This document shows positions 44,731 through 54,485 of a DNA stretch of 64,000 nt, piece after piece (within the stretch, counting starts at the first letter, position 1; the number at the start of each line of letters is the position of its first letter). This DNA is from Thamnaconus septentrionalis (taxonomy: Eukaryota; Chordata; Actinopteri; Tetraodontiformes; Monacanthidae). A program made the position numbers and the translations under genes. Where the stretch lies: assembly GCA_009823395.1 (NCBI GenBank), contig CM020509.1:16787001-16851000 (forward strand), read 5' to 3'. The notes beneath the pieces are model-generated. The model was given only the letters and a program-made list of their open reading frames with translations. It was not told where the DNA came from and searched no databases.

Positions 44731-47700
44731 GCTCAAAATCTCACCCTTTTTTTTGGCGGGAGAAAACTTCAGCTTGTACCCACAAGCCGTTTTTTCTTGT
44801 TGCAGTTCAAGTAGGTGGATTTATCGGGCAGAGGGGGCGTGGGGAGTTATTTTATTCCTTCTGACGTGACGGCCTACTGCCATTCCAGCATCCAGTCAAC
44901 CATCCCAAATCCAGGAAGCTTTAACTCGGATCACATCTTCAGATCTGCCCTTTAAAGAATGCACAATACTGCCTCTGTTTTCGGAGACTTTCATGCATGG
45001 CAGCTCATAACCGTCCGTACCGCTGCACAGCCCGAGGTTATCGCCGGATTATACCCTAAATTTGACTGCACGCACCGGCCTCTTAACCTGTGCCGGGGCT
45101 GGGAAAAGTCAGGGGGAATTGGGGGTTAGCGTCTGGGGGAGCACGCTGTCACAGCAATCTTTGTCTGCGCGCATGGTAACGTATCATTACGCACAATCTT
45201 TTCCACTGCTGCGAAGGCTGATCGCAACGGCAACACTTCCGCCCGTGCAGCTCTCTCAGCTCAGGGACGGAGGGCTGCGTTCCATTTTAAATGAATGGAA
45301 TTTCAATGACTTTCCTTGAGAGATGCCGGCGATGATAATACATTAATTAGAACGGCGGCGTGTGAACGCGTGAGGCTCCCATTAACCCCGCCCCCCTCTC
45401 GGCTGAACCGCCAGGGGTTCGCCTTTTGTGTTACTTCATCGCCTCGCCACACAAGCGATAGTTCAGCGGATGAACCGACCAAAGTGGAACACAAGCTTAT
45501 CTTTGTCTGCCACTTTCCCGGAGAGATGCAACAAGACTTGGCCTCCTGCAGTCCCTCGGGACGTCGAGTGAAGCGCAAAAAAAAAAAAAAATGAGCTGAG
45601 GAAATAAGCACTTTACATGAGATAATAGACTCTTATCAGTTCTAAAGGACTGCCCCGACTGACACTGGACTCAAATTATCTGGGACACGAATTCCACACA
45701 AATTAACTCACTCTGCGATGCCGTGAATGGTCTGAATTGAATATTGTAAGTCACGTGGTGCCATTTCCACGCTAGTTCTGCTGACTAACTGCTCCCTGCT
45801 CCCCTACAGTAACGTTGGATTACCTGTGAGGGACAAAGACAGGTCAGATTTTGAAAAATGTTGTAGTATTTAAAATAAGGCAGAAGTTTGTCATTGCTAG
45901 TTAGAATTTTGCAAAACAAATATTTTTCAAGTTTCTTAGTTTCTATTAAGAGCTTAAAGCACAATGTTTCCTACACACACCTTGCCCACAGTAGTGATCC
46001 AATGGGTGCCTTCATCTGCTTTTCATTTTCTTGTTTGTATCATACGGACACATCCTGATGCCAGCTGTGGCCGGTAATCCTGACTAGAGTAGCACATAAG
46101 GCAACAGCATGAAATTGGCAAGATTACCAGCGCCAAAGTTTCGCTGTACACACACCTGAGCCAGACTGCTCGATTCATTTGCAGATATTTGCTTCCTGTT
46201 AATGTCCCAGCAGGAGGCTCTCAGGCACGTCTGAAATGTCCCTGGTAAACTGAGTCAATCCAAGTTTCTCCTCCCGTCAGTTGTGACGGTGCAAATTTGC
46301 TCCAATTGGAGGCTGCTCAAAGAGCAGAACCCGGTTCTACCCCCGTTCAAGGACAAGAACATAGACCACGATGAATGCCAACATCATCCGCTCTCGAGCT
46401 GCGGGGAAAAAAAAAGAAATGAAAAATTGAAAATGGAAGCATTGATCATGGCAGCAGCAATGCTGGCACTTACGGTTTTGGATGTGACATCCTGTGTTTT
46501 TCCCTCTCACTTTGAGGTTTTTTTTGGTATCGCAATTTGGCTGCATGCCTCTGAATCTCGGCGGTGAAGACGGCCAGCTCTTTTTCTTCTTGTTTTGTTT
46601 TCTTTTTCTCTTTTCCATGAGATCATTCTTGGCACACAGCCAACAACACGCATATTTACTTATGTGGATGTAACACCACAGCGTTGCCGTCGTGGTAACC
46701 GATCACAATTTGTACCCCTGACTGAGGTGCCAGATTTGTGGGCGTGTTTGCGCGAATACAGCGCAAAAGTGTTTGGTTTTTTTTTGGGTGCAGTCCATTG
46801 TTTGTCGGTCTGGCCCTGTGGCTTGAGTAGCAAACTAGCACAGCTGAGATAGAATGGATGGATGGATGGATGGATGGATGAATAGATGTTTGTGCTTTTC
46901 ATTTGTTGCAGCTCTCAGATTATCTGGTCTGATGTGTTTGACGACAGCATTATTAAGGACAAGTCAGGAACGGGGCGGCTTCACCTCTGCACACAAAGGG
47001 ATCTAATGAGTGATGGATAAATTGTACCCCCCTACCCCACCCTTACTCCCCCCAAATAATAAAAATAAATAAATAATACAAATGAAGGCATGAGTGACTC
47101 TCTGGTTCGTTCCAGCACATTTATTTGGCGCTGAAGCAGAGCAAGCTGTCCCGTGTTTCAAGGATTATTAGGTGGGTTTGTGCTGTCAGGGACGTGCTGT
47201 ACTGGGCTTGTTATGGATGGTGTGTTTCACTCAGGGTCCAAGTATCCAATCAATCTAACACTTTAGGGTATCATAAGGACTTTAAGACCTTGGTGTGCTC
47301 TGCCCCACTGAAAGGAATGGCTGATTTTCCGCAAGTTAAATCAGGATGATACCTCACATTAGTCCACAAGGAGATTATTTTTTTTTTTACCTTTCATACC
47401 AAGTGCATAATTAAAAAAAAAAAAATCCTTTTTCTTTGCACCACTGCCATACATGTCGAAATGCTTGAACGGCAAGTGTGATCTCAATCCTCGCTGTTCA
47501 TGGAAACCAAATGCTCGAGTGTCTCGCGAAATTGGTCTAATGTTAGATCTCAGTGTAAATATTTCCTTTGAAATGCAAATGCGGGCGTGCGCAGAAGATT
47601 AAAAAGAGTGGGTACCGCCGTGTTTTTTCCTCCCTGTCTGCATCTCGAGCTTAGACATCGGTCTGAGGCGGTACTGTTCGCTCTCACGACGTCAAGCTGT

Positions 47701-47866
47701 TTACCGGAAAACCTATCTGTGAGAATAGATCCTGATTATATTCCGGAACTTATCTGATGGCTTTCTCTAAACACACAGCCTTCGAATAGTTTTTTTTTTT
47801 CCAAGACTGGGGGGGGAAAAAAAAATACGAAATTGAGCTTTGTGCAAAGAAATTCAAAGGTGTGTC
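44731..47866. other. Non-coding stretch, CpG-rich then AT-rich
   Basis: To about 45550 CpG stays raised, without an identified exon. After that the DNA is AT-rich, with homopolymers near 45578, 47378 and 47409, and an octamer ATGCAAAT at 47573-47580. A (GGAT)n tract covers about 46854-46880. Small open frames show no domain. Confidence 0.4.
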
Positions 47867-48133
47867 TCAGTAGTACAGCGGGTGGTCCGGAGTGAAGGAT
47901 TCCTTTCCGTTTAGCAGATTGTTGAGACGTTTAATCTTCCGGCGGGGCTTTGAGCCGCTATCACTTTGTTGGATGACACTAAAGAAGTTATCCGTCTCCT
48001 GTGCCAACAGTTTGAGACGGCTTCCTTGAGCCGCATAAAGGATGGCCTTTAAGAGCTGATCAGAGGAGTTCCTGATCAACCGTGAGGGGAAATGCAATAA
48101 ACTATGGAAGTGTTGCGAGGCCGCGTTGGCCAT
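47867..48133 (-). CDS. Unidentified 88-codon ORF with strong Kozak start
   Basis: I do not recognise this protein. The ATG lies in GACGCCATGG, an excellent vertebrate Kozak context. An AT-rich TATA-like patch (ATTATATATTTAG on the minus strand, 48215-48203) is about 70 bp upstream. The product would be small, mixed in composition and free of microsatellite runs. It has a helix-like Leu/Ile/Phe-rich middle (about residues 20-55), a basic PRRKIKR at 63-69 and a C-terminus ending PLYY. There is no signal peptide or membrane segment. Third codon positions are fairly GC-rich. Nearby I see no polyadenylation signal, partner exon or clear splice sites. ORFs of this length occur by chance many times in 64 kb, so it may be spurious. 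Confidence 0.25.
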   Translation of the reverse strand: MANAASQHFHSLLHFPSRLIRNSSDQLLKAILYAAQGSRLKLLAQETDNFFSVIQQSDSGSKPRRKIKRLNNLLNGKESFTPDHPLYY

Positions 48134-48667
48134 GGCGTCTCGTGTCCCCCCGCAGATTTATTGCTGCGCTTCTTTTTTTTTTTTTCCTGCATCACACTCA
48201 GCTAAATATATAATGGGGCCGGCGATCTGCGCAAGCTAAGGAAATCGCGGACGGACGTTTAATGAAGTGCTCGGACTTTGATGCATCACCTCGGCATGTG
48301 TGCCTGCGTGGGAGTGAGGGAATGGAGTCGACCGATCCTATTGGTTAAAAAAAAATAGAGATGGTCTCCATCTCATTATCAGATCTTCAATTAGAGCACA
48401 GAGCCAATCTTCCACCTCCTACGGAGAAATTCAGCACCTTATGTATCTTATCAAGGATCAACAGGAGGGCGCTGAATGTGTGCAGGGATACAATAATGGA
48501 TACATCCATCCTTTCAGGTTTTTCAATATACCTGCTGTCTAAGGTATAATTTACAAGTATTTAATAAATATAATTTCTGGCCAGGCTTCCAAGCTGCTGC
48601 CTCTCTGTTTTTTCCTATCGAGGAGTCAGAACGTCTGCACAGGTCCTCAGTCGTCCAGGCCATCGCA
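48134..48667. other. Non-coding, candidate regulatory block at 48360-48540
   Basis: A poly-T run is at 48171-48186. Sequence at 48360-48540 is non-repetitive, with TTATCAGATCTTCAATTAG and CTTATCAAGG motifs, and could be a conserved element. No gene is seen. Confidence 0.35.
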
Positions 48668-48727
48668 GTCTAGAAGGTGAAGTGGACTTGGCCACCAGTC
48701 CCGCTACCTTCACTTCACCTTCTAGAC
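48668..48727. repeat. 17-bp perfect inverted repeat (hairpin)
   Basis: GTCTAGAAGGTGAAGTG at 48668-48684 is exactly complementary in inverted order to CACTTCACCTTCTAGAC at 48711-48727, with a 26-bp loop. The loop also holds GGACTTGG and CCAGTCC. It may be the end-to-end remnant of a short fold-back element or a structured transcript segment. Confidence 0.85.
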
Positions 48728-48729
48728 CA

Positions 48730-49660
48730 AGGAGTCATGTTTTGTCGGCGGATGTCGGCGAAACCACTCGGAGTACTTCCAGTTCCCGCTGAGACGCGAC
48801 GGTAAGGGATTTCCCGCACGAGGCGACAGCAACTGTGGTGATGCGCGAGAACCCGACTTTGATTTATCGCCTGAAAACGTCGTTGCTGCCTATTGTCTGT
48901 CAGTGGCGCTGTGTCCTGGATGTTTACGTCCGTCCGTGTCTCTCGGACGACCGCTCGTAAACATTGATTTCTTGTCCAATAATATTACAATTATAACTTC
49001 TTCAGCCGCGTGTTGCGCCGTCGAGCTGCGGCTGAATGGATGGAGGGCATTAGAGGGGGGCGTTGAAGGCGAGTCCATGAGCGGGGACGGCGTCGGGGCG
49101 AGCGGTGGGGCGGAAGATTAATGCTGAACATGTGAACAGGGACTCCGCTGTGTGTTTCCCCGGGCCGGGCGCAGCATGAACAAAGTACCCGCTGCTTACG
49201 GTAACATTAGGGCTGATTTATGGACCTGGCGGCCTCCCGTAGCTCCTCGGCTAGCTCCTCGCTCCGTCGGGGGGTGGCAGGGGATGTTGAAGGTGGTGGG
49301 AGGGAGAGTGGGGTCGACAAAACACTACGGACTCACCCCCGTCTCGCTCGAGCCTCTTCCCCTCGACGCTCGACGGAGACGCTTTTGATCTGCAGCTTGT
49401 AGCCGCCGTCAGATGACAGCGAATATTAGATGAGCTCGCGGGCTGGAGATGCAACCCCGCCGTCTTGAGCGGGGCAGGAGGGGAGAGGAGGGAGCCTCCG
49501 GACTGACTCCCTCTCTCTCTCTCTCTCGGTCTCTCCCTCTCTCTTTCCCTTTCTCGGCGAGATGTTCTCGACGCGATCGACAAAGTGTTTGACTCGCCTT
49601 CGTGACAGCCGCCGTCAGCGAGTCGAATTCGGCGATTCGTCATCCATTCTCGTTGGCTGG
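48730..49660. promoter_or_regulatory. CpG-island-like block
   Basis: CpG is dense from about 48730 to 49460 (for example CGGACGGCG-type runs, GGGGCGAGCGG and CCCCGGGCCGGGCGCAGC) and persists to about 49660 beyond a TC-rich tract at 49510-49545. An ATG in CGCAGCATGAAC at 49174 is followed by TTACGGTAACA at about 49197-49207, a weak donor-like pattern. Frames on both strands are long only because of GC content. It may be a promoter island for a transcript not resolved here. Confidence 0.45.
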
Positions 49661-50380
49661 CGGCAGGTGACGGGCTGATGAGTCGATGGGCGAAAAGAAT
49701 TAGACGATGAATGAAACCTACTGTTTCCGCTGGTGTGAATCGCAAGCCTTCCCACTCGACAAGCCGCTCTGTATCGAGCTGGAATGAGATAGTATCATTT
49801 CACAGCTCCTTTTAACCTGGTGTCGCTCCTCCTCCACATTTCCCTCGACTCATTGTCCATATTGCGGCGGCGGGGAGGAGAAAAACACACAGGATAAAAA
49901 GGAAGAGGAAAAAAAACACATTACGGGAGCCAATTACAGGTTGTCCAGGGACCTTCAATGCCCGCATTTCAAATGACATACGGCCAAATGCTCTGCGGGC
50001 CTGCAAGCGAGTGGTTGTCGAGAACGACGGCGCGGTGGAAAGATTGCGTCAATTCATTTTCCACCTGGCTCCCGACGTCGTTACGCGGCTAAGTGTGACA
50101 CTCAAAATTTGACGCACTTGGATGTCAGCCAAATCTATTCTCAGAGATTGAGGGGAGTGAGGGGTAAACTGGGGGGAAAAAAACTCAGCAAAGATAATTT
50201 TGTTATGGCTCCACAGTTCACGATTCCCTTTGAGTTCAAGGTAGCAATTAAGCCAATATCGCGTGTGAGGGAGCGCCAAACACACTTTATATTTTGACGG
50301 CGAACAAAAGCCCCGACGCCTGATAATTTACGTTGCCTAGCTGCCAGATGTGCCCGGTTGCTAGGCTACAGATTCGGATC
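49661..50380. other. Non-coding, candidate regulatory DNA
   Basis: No gene is seen. The segment 50100-50300 is repeat-free. An X-box match lies at 50357-50369, with a related half GTTGCCTAGC at about 50333-50342. Confidence 0.35.
50357..50369 (-). promoter_or_regulatory. RFX X-box motif match
   Basis: GTTGCTAGGCTAC; its reverse complement GTAGCCTAGCAAC fits GTNRCC-N1-RGYAAC. A second half-site, GTTGCCTAGC, lies about 15 bp upstream, so this could be a paired site. Confidence 0.4.
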
Positions 50381-51140
50381 CGCGAAAAAACGGCGGAGTG
50401 ACACTCGTGCAGCGCCGTGCCTGCGCGACAGACGCCCACGGCTCCGCTTCAAACGCTTTTTTTTTTTTTTTTTTTAACAAAAGGCTTTTTTTTCCACTTT
50501 CCAAAATTCTAAACGACGAGCCGTCACGAGCGGGCGAGCGAGCGAGGGAGCGCCCTCTTCGGCTTTCTGTTTACCCCTCCCCCCCAAAAGTGGGTGAGGG
50601 GGTGGAGTCACTCCTCCAGCATCTTGTAGGTGTCGGCGCCGGCCAGCAGTGGCACCTGATGATTACCTCCATCAGCTCTTCATTACTTAGCTCCTTAATC
50701 GCAGATCATAGCGGCGGCCGCCGCCACACCTGGGAGCGGGGCGGCCTTAATGCAGCTGCTGGCAGAGACGCTGCTCTCCAGCTGCTCACTGCCTTCCAAA
50801 GCTGTCGGCCCTCATTTGAGCCGCTTGCCCCCGTGGAACTCCATAACCGAACCTCCAATAACCTTGCACAACCTGGACCCCCCCCCCACCTACCCCCAAA
50901 CCCCAACAACCCCCACCACCACCACCACCCTCCTCTCTCTCTCTCTCTCTCTTTCTCTTCCTCCTTTTTTCTGGCCAAAGTCTGTGCCGCGCGAGCGTCG
51001 CGCAGGTCTGCGTGCTTCTGGCGAACCGCGTATGATTAATTTATTGCCGTCTGACATCAAAGTAAAGCCCACCGAAGATGCATTTTTCAAGCTGGTTAAC
51101 AAGCCTTGTTGTAATGTGTCTTTCTATTGCTCGAATTAAG
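50381..51140. promoter_or_regulatory. CpG-rich patch plus candidate conserved element
   Basis: CpG-rich DNA surrounds a poly-T run (50458-50475). At about 50650-50710 lies the non-repetitive CTGATGATTACCTCCATCAG and CTCTTCATTACTTAGCTCC, which looks like constrained non-coding sequence. C-rich DNA and a short (TC)n tract (50934-50952) follow. The 213-codon plus-strand frame here crosses poly-T and TC tracts and is not called. Confidence 0.35.
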
Positions 51141-52104
51141 GCAACCGCATGAAACGGTGGTCTGACTTCAGAGACTAAATGATTTCTAAATCATTTTCTT
51201 TTCTTTTTAACTTATTTCTTCCCTTGCTCAATGCCTTTAGCAACATCGCCCAGGCAGACAATGAATAAATTATTGGCCCTAAAATGTAATAATATGTTGC
51301 ATATTCGAGACTGGCAGTACACCTATTTACAGACATGGGAACTCGTTTATATGCTGATTTGTTTGCCGGAGTCGGAAATGATTTTTTGGTGATTTGCGCA
51401 TTGAAAAAGCAGCCGATAATCTTCAGAGTTGCTGTTCAGCTAAAACCTTACCCACCCACAACACCACGGATTTCACCCCCTGTGCGTGTTCACTCCAGCA
51501 GAAATGTTTAGCTCCATCATCATCCGTAAGTTTGATCTTTACTGTCCTTAAAAAAAAAAAATGCTGTCTTGCTTGTTTCAGTATTAAAAAATTAAGCAAG
51601 TGAAAAGCAGTGAAATTGCCAGATTTGAACGCGGGACAAGAGTTCAGAAACTTGCTAAATTGAGTGGAGCACAAGATCCAGCATCTTCAAGGCATGTTTT
51701 TAACACGCTTTAATGCAACTGCGGTCTGCTTCAAAGATGAACATCGCGTGTAATAAACATCTTCTTAATCAACTGAAGCAGCCCGCTGCCGCCGTGATGC
51801 GACTCTCCAACTTTGAAGCGGCGGTGTCGCCGCCGCCGCCACCGCCGCCTGCCTCGTCCCGTTTGCCTCCTTCATGAAACCGCTTAAAGCCTCTGTAGTC
51901 GGCCTCCCTCCTCGACATCGGCCGGCAAGCCAGGTATTCCATTTCACCTGGGAGGTTCCAGACGTGTTTTCAGAGGCGGCGGTGTGATGAGGTGCCAAAG
52001 CTACCGGGAGGAGGCAACCTCTGCGGGGAGCGCGGCTGTCAGCGCGTCGAGGATCAAAGCCATTTGCAAAGTGCTAACACACATCAAACGCTGCCGCGCA
52101 ACGT
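51141..52104. other. Non-coding, CpG-rich at the right
   Basis: AT-rich to about 51740. It is then CpG-rich, with a CGG/CCG-rich tract at 51818-51850 (GCGGCGGTGTCGCCGCCGCC). No gene is seen. Confidence 0.4.
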
Positions 52105-52117
52105 GTTGCCTAGCAAC
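52105..52117 (+). promoter_or_regulatory. Perfect palindromic RFX X-box
   Basis: GTTGCCTAGCAAC is the ideal palindromic X-box (two GTTGC half-sites). It sits in a CpG-rich patch (51780-52130), the usual setting of RFX-regulated promoters such as those of ciliary genes. I find no clear transcript next to it, so it could act as an enhancer. Confidence 0.5.
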
Positions 52118-52900
52118 CTCCGGTCCAGGTGTAGCGGCGAGTGGGAAATATTAAAGCCCACATTCTTCCTGTTTTCTGAAAATACAATTTTAAAGGAAAT
52201 CAATAAAGCTGTGAATGCCCACTGCATGCAGGAGGGCTGGAGAGCCTCTCTCTCTCGCTCTCTCTCTCTCACTCCCTCGCTCGCTCTCTCTCCTCTCTTC
52301 TTTTTTTTTAATTTTCCTGCCAACAGGCCGACAACAGAGGTGCCAAGAAGATAAGAGTGTAATATCAAAAGCTGAAGCGAGAGGAAAGAAAATATGAAGG
52401 AGTGACGCATATCCTCTGATGAATCTTCGCGAATGAAGCCCATATCCTGCCATGTAGGGGCAACAGCCCGCTGAAGTGAGCATCCGAGAGGGGGGAGGTG
52501 GTGGTGGTGGGGGTGGGTAGGGGGGGCGGCGGCACACACACCTGTGATATGTGGAGCTGGCGAGGCCCAATCCCACTGAGTGGCCATGTTGGGATAGACT
52601 GAGGCAATTATGTGCAATGCAGCGGCAGGGGACAGGGGGGCTGCTTGTGTGTGTGTGTTGGAAGGGGATGCGGGGGGGTGCGGCGTCTCTCTCCCGCCAT
52701 TAAGGTGAGGCCTCCGGGTGCTGTCGCATCACAAAAGCCTTTCATCGTGATCACAAAAACAGCCGTCACATTAGCGTGAGACGGACCGTTTTCCCGCGCA
52801 GTGCAGTGGGCGGAGGCCCGCCGGCCGCCGTCTGGCTGCCGTCAAAGCCGACAGCTGTATCGAAACCACAAGCTCCAAGAATCAACGCCAATTTGCTGAA
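52118..52900. other. Non-coding with low-complexity tracts
   Basis: It holds a TC-rich tract (52245-52300), a G-rich tract (52490-52530) and GT alternation near 52650. The 177- and 128-codon minus-strand frames through it are products of these tracts. Confidence 0.45.
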
Positions 52901-53053
52901 AAAAGTTTGTGGCTTCCCGGCTATTCCCGCATCATGTGAGTCATGGAGGCGTGATGGGAAAAGTTTGTGGCTTCCCGGCTATTCCCGCATCACGCGGCGC
53001 CGTAGAGCGCACGTGGAAGTGTCACTTCCCATCACGCCTCCGTGACTCACATG
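52901..53053. repeat. Interlocked 34-bp direct and 27-bp inverted repeats
   Basis: A 34-bp segment beginning AAAAGTTTGTGGCTTCCCGG occurs identically at 52901-52934 and 52959-52992, an offset of 58. Overlapping its first copy, a 27-bp arm at 52933-52959 (core GTGAGTCATGGAGGCGTGAT) is repeated in inverted orientation at 53027-53053 with one mismatch. The copies are almost identical, so the event looks recent. The pattern is what replication template switching would leave; a decayed mobile element is the alternative. Confidence 0.92.
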
Positions 53054-54382
53054 ACGGAATATAAAGCTGGCAATAAGCAAGTTTCTCTGGATTTTCTGGC
53101 CTTTAGAAAAAAAATGTACGCAGATTAAAAGTCCATAACTTAAAAATTCAACACAGAAAGATTTGTTATGAAACACGTTTTACTTTGGAAGCATCCTGTC
53201 ACCCGTTTTACAAGTTCATTTTCATTTGTCAGTGCGAAAAAAATGCATTTTGGGCCATGTGGCATTCTGGCTGCAGTACCGCAAGTTGCCACTACCAAAG
53301 AAAAGGCCTCTACCTGTGACCGCGGCCACCTCCCTCCGATGAGTTCAAGCAGATGTCAGCTGTCGAAGGACGACATTTGAGCTTTTAAATACCTTTTGAG
53401 ACGTAGCTAAGCACGTGATTGGCACAGATTAGCTTCGTTTACCTAGCTTAGCCTCGGGATAAATAAGAACCTCAGAGGAACAGTTTTGGCGAGCGCTGGA
53501 GAGAGCGATGGGGCGCCGCCGTCCCGGCCTGCCTGCCTGCCTGCCTGCCTGCCGTAGCCGCGGGAAACAGGTGTGAGCCGCGAAGGCGCTTGATGAATGT
53601 TCTCTTTAGTGCCGCTGACTGACTGCCCTTATTCAAACAGCAGACAGCTCCCCTGGCTGAGCACCCTCGGAGCAGATACTGTACACGGCTCAGGCAGGCA
53701 CACGCGTGCACACACTCACACACACAAGGAGCATAAAACGCGATTTGGTGACACGCAAAAACCCCATTGCGATAAGCCGGCGCAACCACGTCTGTCGCTA
53801 AGAGGCTCGGCGGCCGCGCTCGCGTGCGTGCGTGCGCGTCTTTGTGATGCGACTATATTCTGATCATTATTACACGTGGAGATGAATGGGCCGCGAGAGG
53901 ACATGGACCCAGCCGCCGCCGCCGTCACCACGTGGCACGGCAACTTAATCGCAACCTCTCAAGGACAAAAACCAGATTAAAGGGGGGGAGAGATGAGTTG
54001 AGACGTGAGAGACGGCTTCACATTTTATGATGTATGAACGGAGCGCCAAGCGAATGGGACGGCGGCAGATGGAAGGCCCGCGTGATGGAGACAGACTGTT
54101 CGCCGGCGGGCCGGAGGGGGATGACGAGCGGAAGCGCACGGGGTCGCGATCTGACAGGCAAAAAAGAGAAAAAGAAAGACGGAAAGAAGGAAAAGTCGGA
54201 TCGCACTGAAAGGGAATAAACAGTCAACTTGAAACAAAGAGTTCAGGCGTCCAAACACGGCCGGACTGCAGGATGCTAGCAGGGAACATAATGCCGCAAA
54301 CACCCACTTGTAAAGCAGAGTGTCCTTTATTACTTTTTGGTTATTGCTTTACTTACTTTTACTTTTTTTCTTTAACCAGCCA
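53054..54382. other. Non-coding, CpG-rich patch at 53480-54170
   Basis: A (CCTG)n tract lies at 53527-53553. CpG-rich sequence continues to about 54170, with CGCGTGCGTGCGTGCGCG near 53821. Frames on both strands are short and overlapping. No gene is called. Confidence 0.4.
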
Positions 54383-54485
54383 CCCATTGGTGTGTGAATG
54401 GGTGAATGAGAGGCCGTTGTCAAGCGCTTTGTGGTACTGTGAAGGTGCTGGAATAGTTCTACACAAGTGCAGTTACCATTTACTT
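54383..54485 (+). mobile_element. L2-like (Maui-type) non-LTR 3' end fragment
   Basis: GCCACCCATTGGTGTGTGAA and TGGGTGAATGAG are followed by CAAGCGCTTTGTGG, GAAGGTGCTGGAATAG and AAGTGCAGTTACCATTTACT. This is a diverged copy of a fish LINE tail that I recall as GTGTGTGAATGGGTGAATG...TAAAGCGCTTTGAGTG...CTATATAAGTGCAGACCATTTACCATTT. No coding part remains. Confidence 0.78.

Noticed and set aside
43996..44736. 246-codon minus-strand open frame
   Set aside because: It starts at a TTG codon, crosses a GA-rich tract, shows no domain, and its length is explained by high GC. Only the splice donor inside it is kept as a separate observation.
46780..46880. RTE-type tail before the (GGAT)n tract
   Set aside because: The GGAT run resembles the tail of RTE-like elements, but the upstream sequence lacks the CCAGGG...GGCTCCAGC blocks, so only a simple repeat is supported.
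50398..51039. 213-codon plus-strand open frame
   Set aside because: It runs through a poly-T tract (poly-Phe), a C-rich tract and a TC repeat. This is low-complexity coding in name only.
52084..52617. 177-codon minus-strand frame
   Set aside because: Depends on GA and G-rich low-complexity tracts and overlaps other equally long frames on the same strand.
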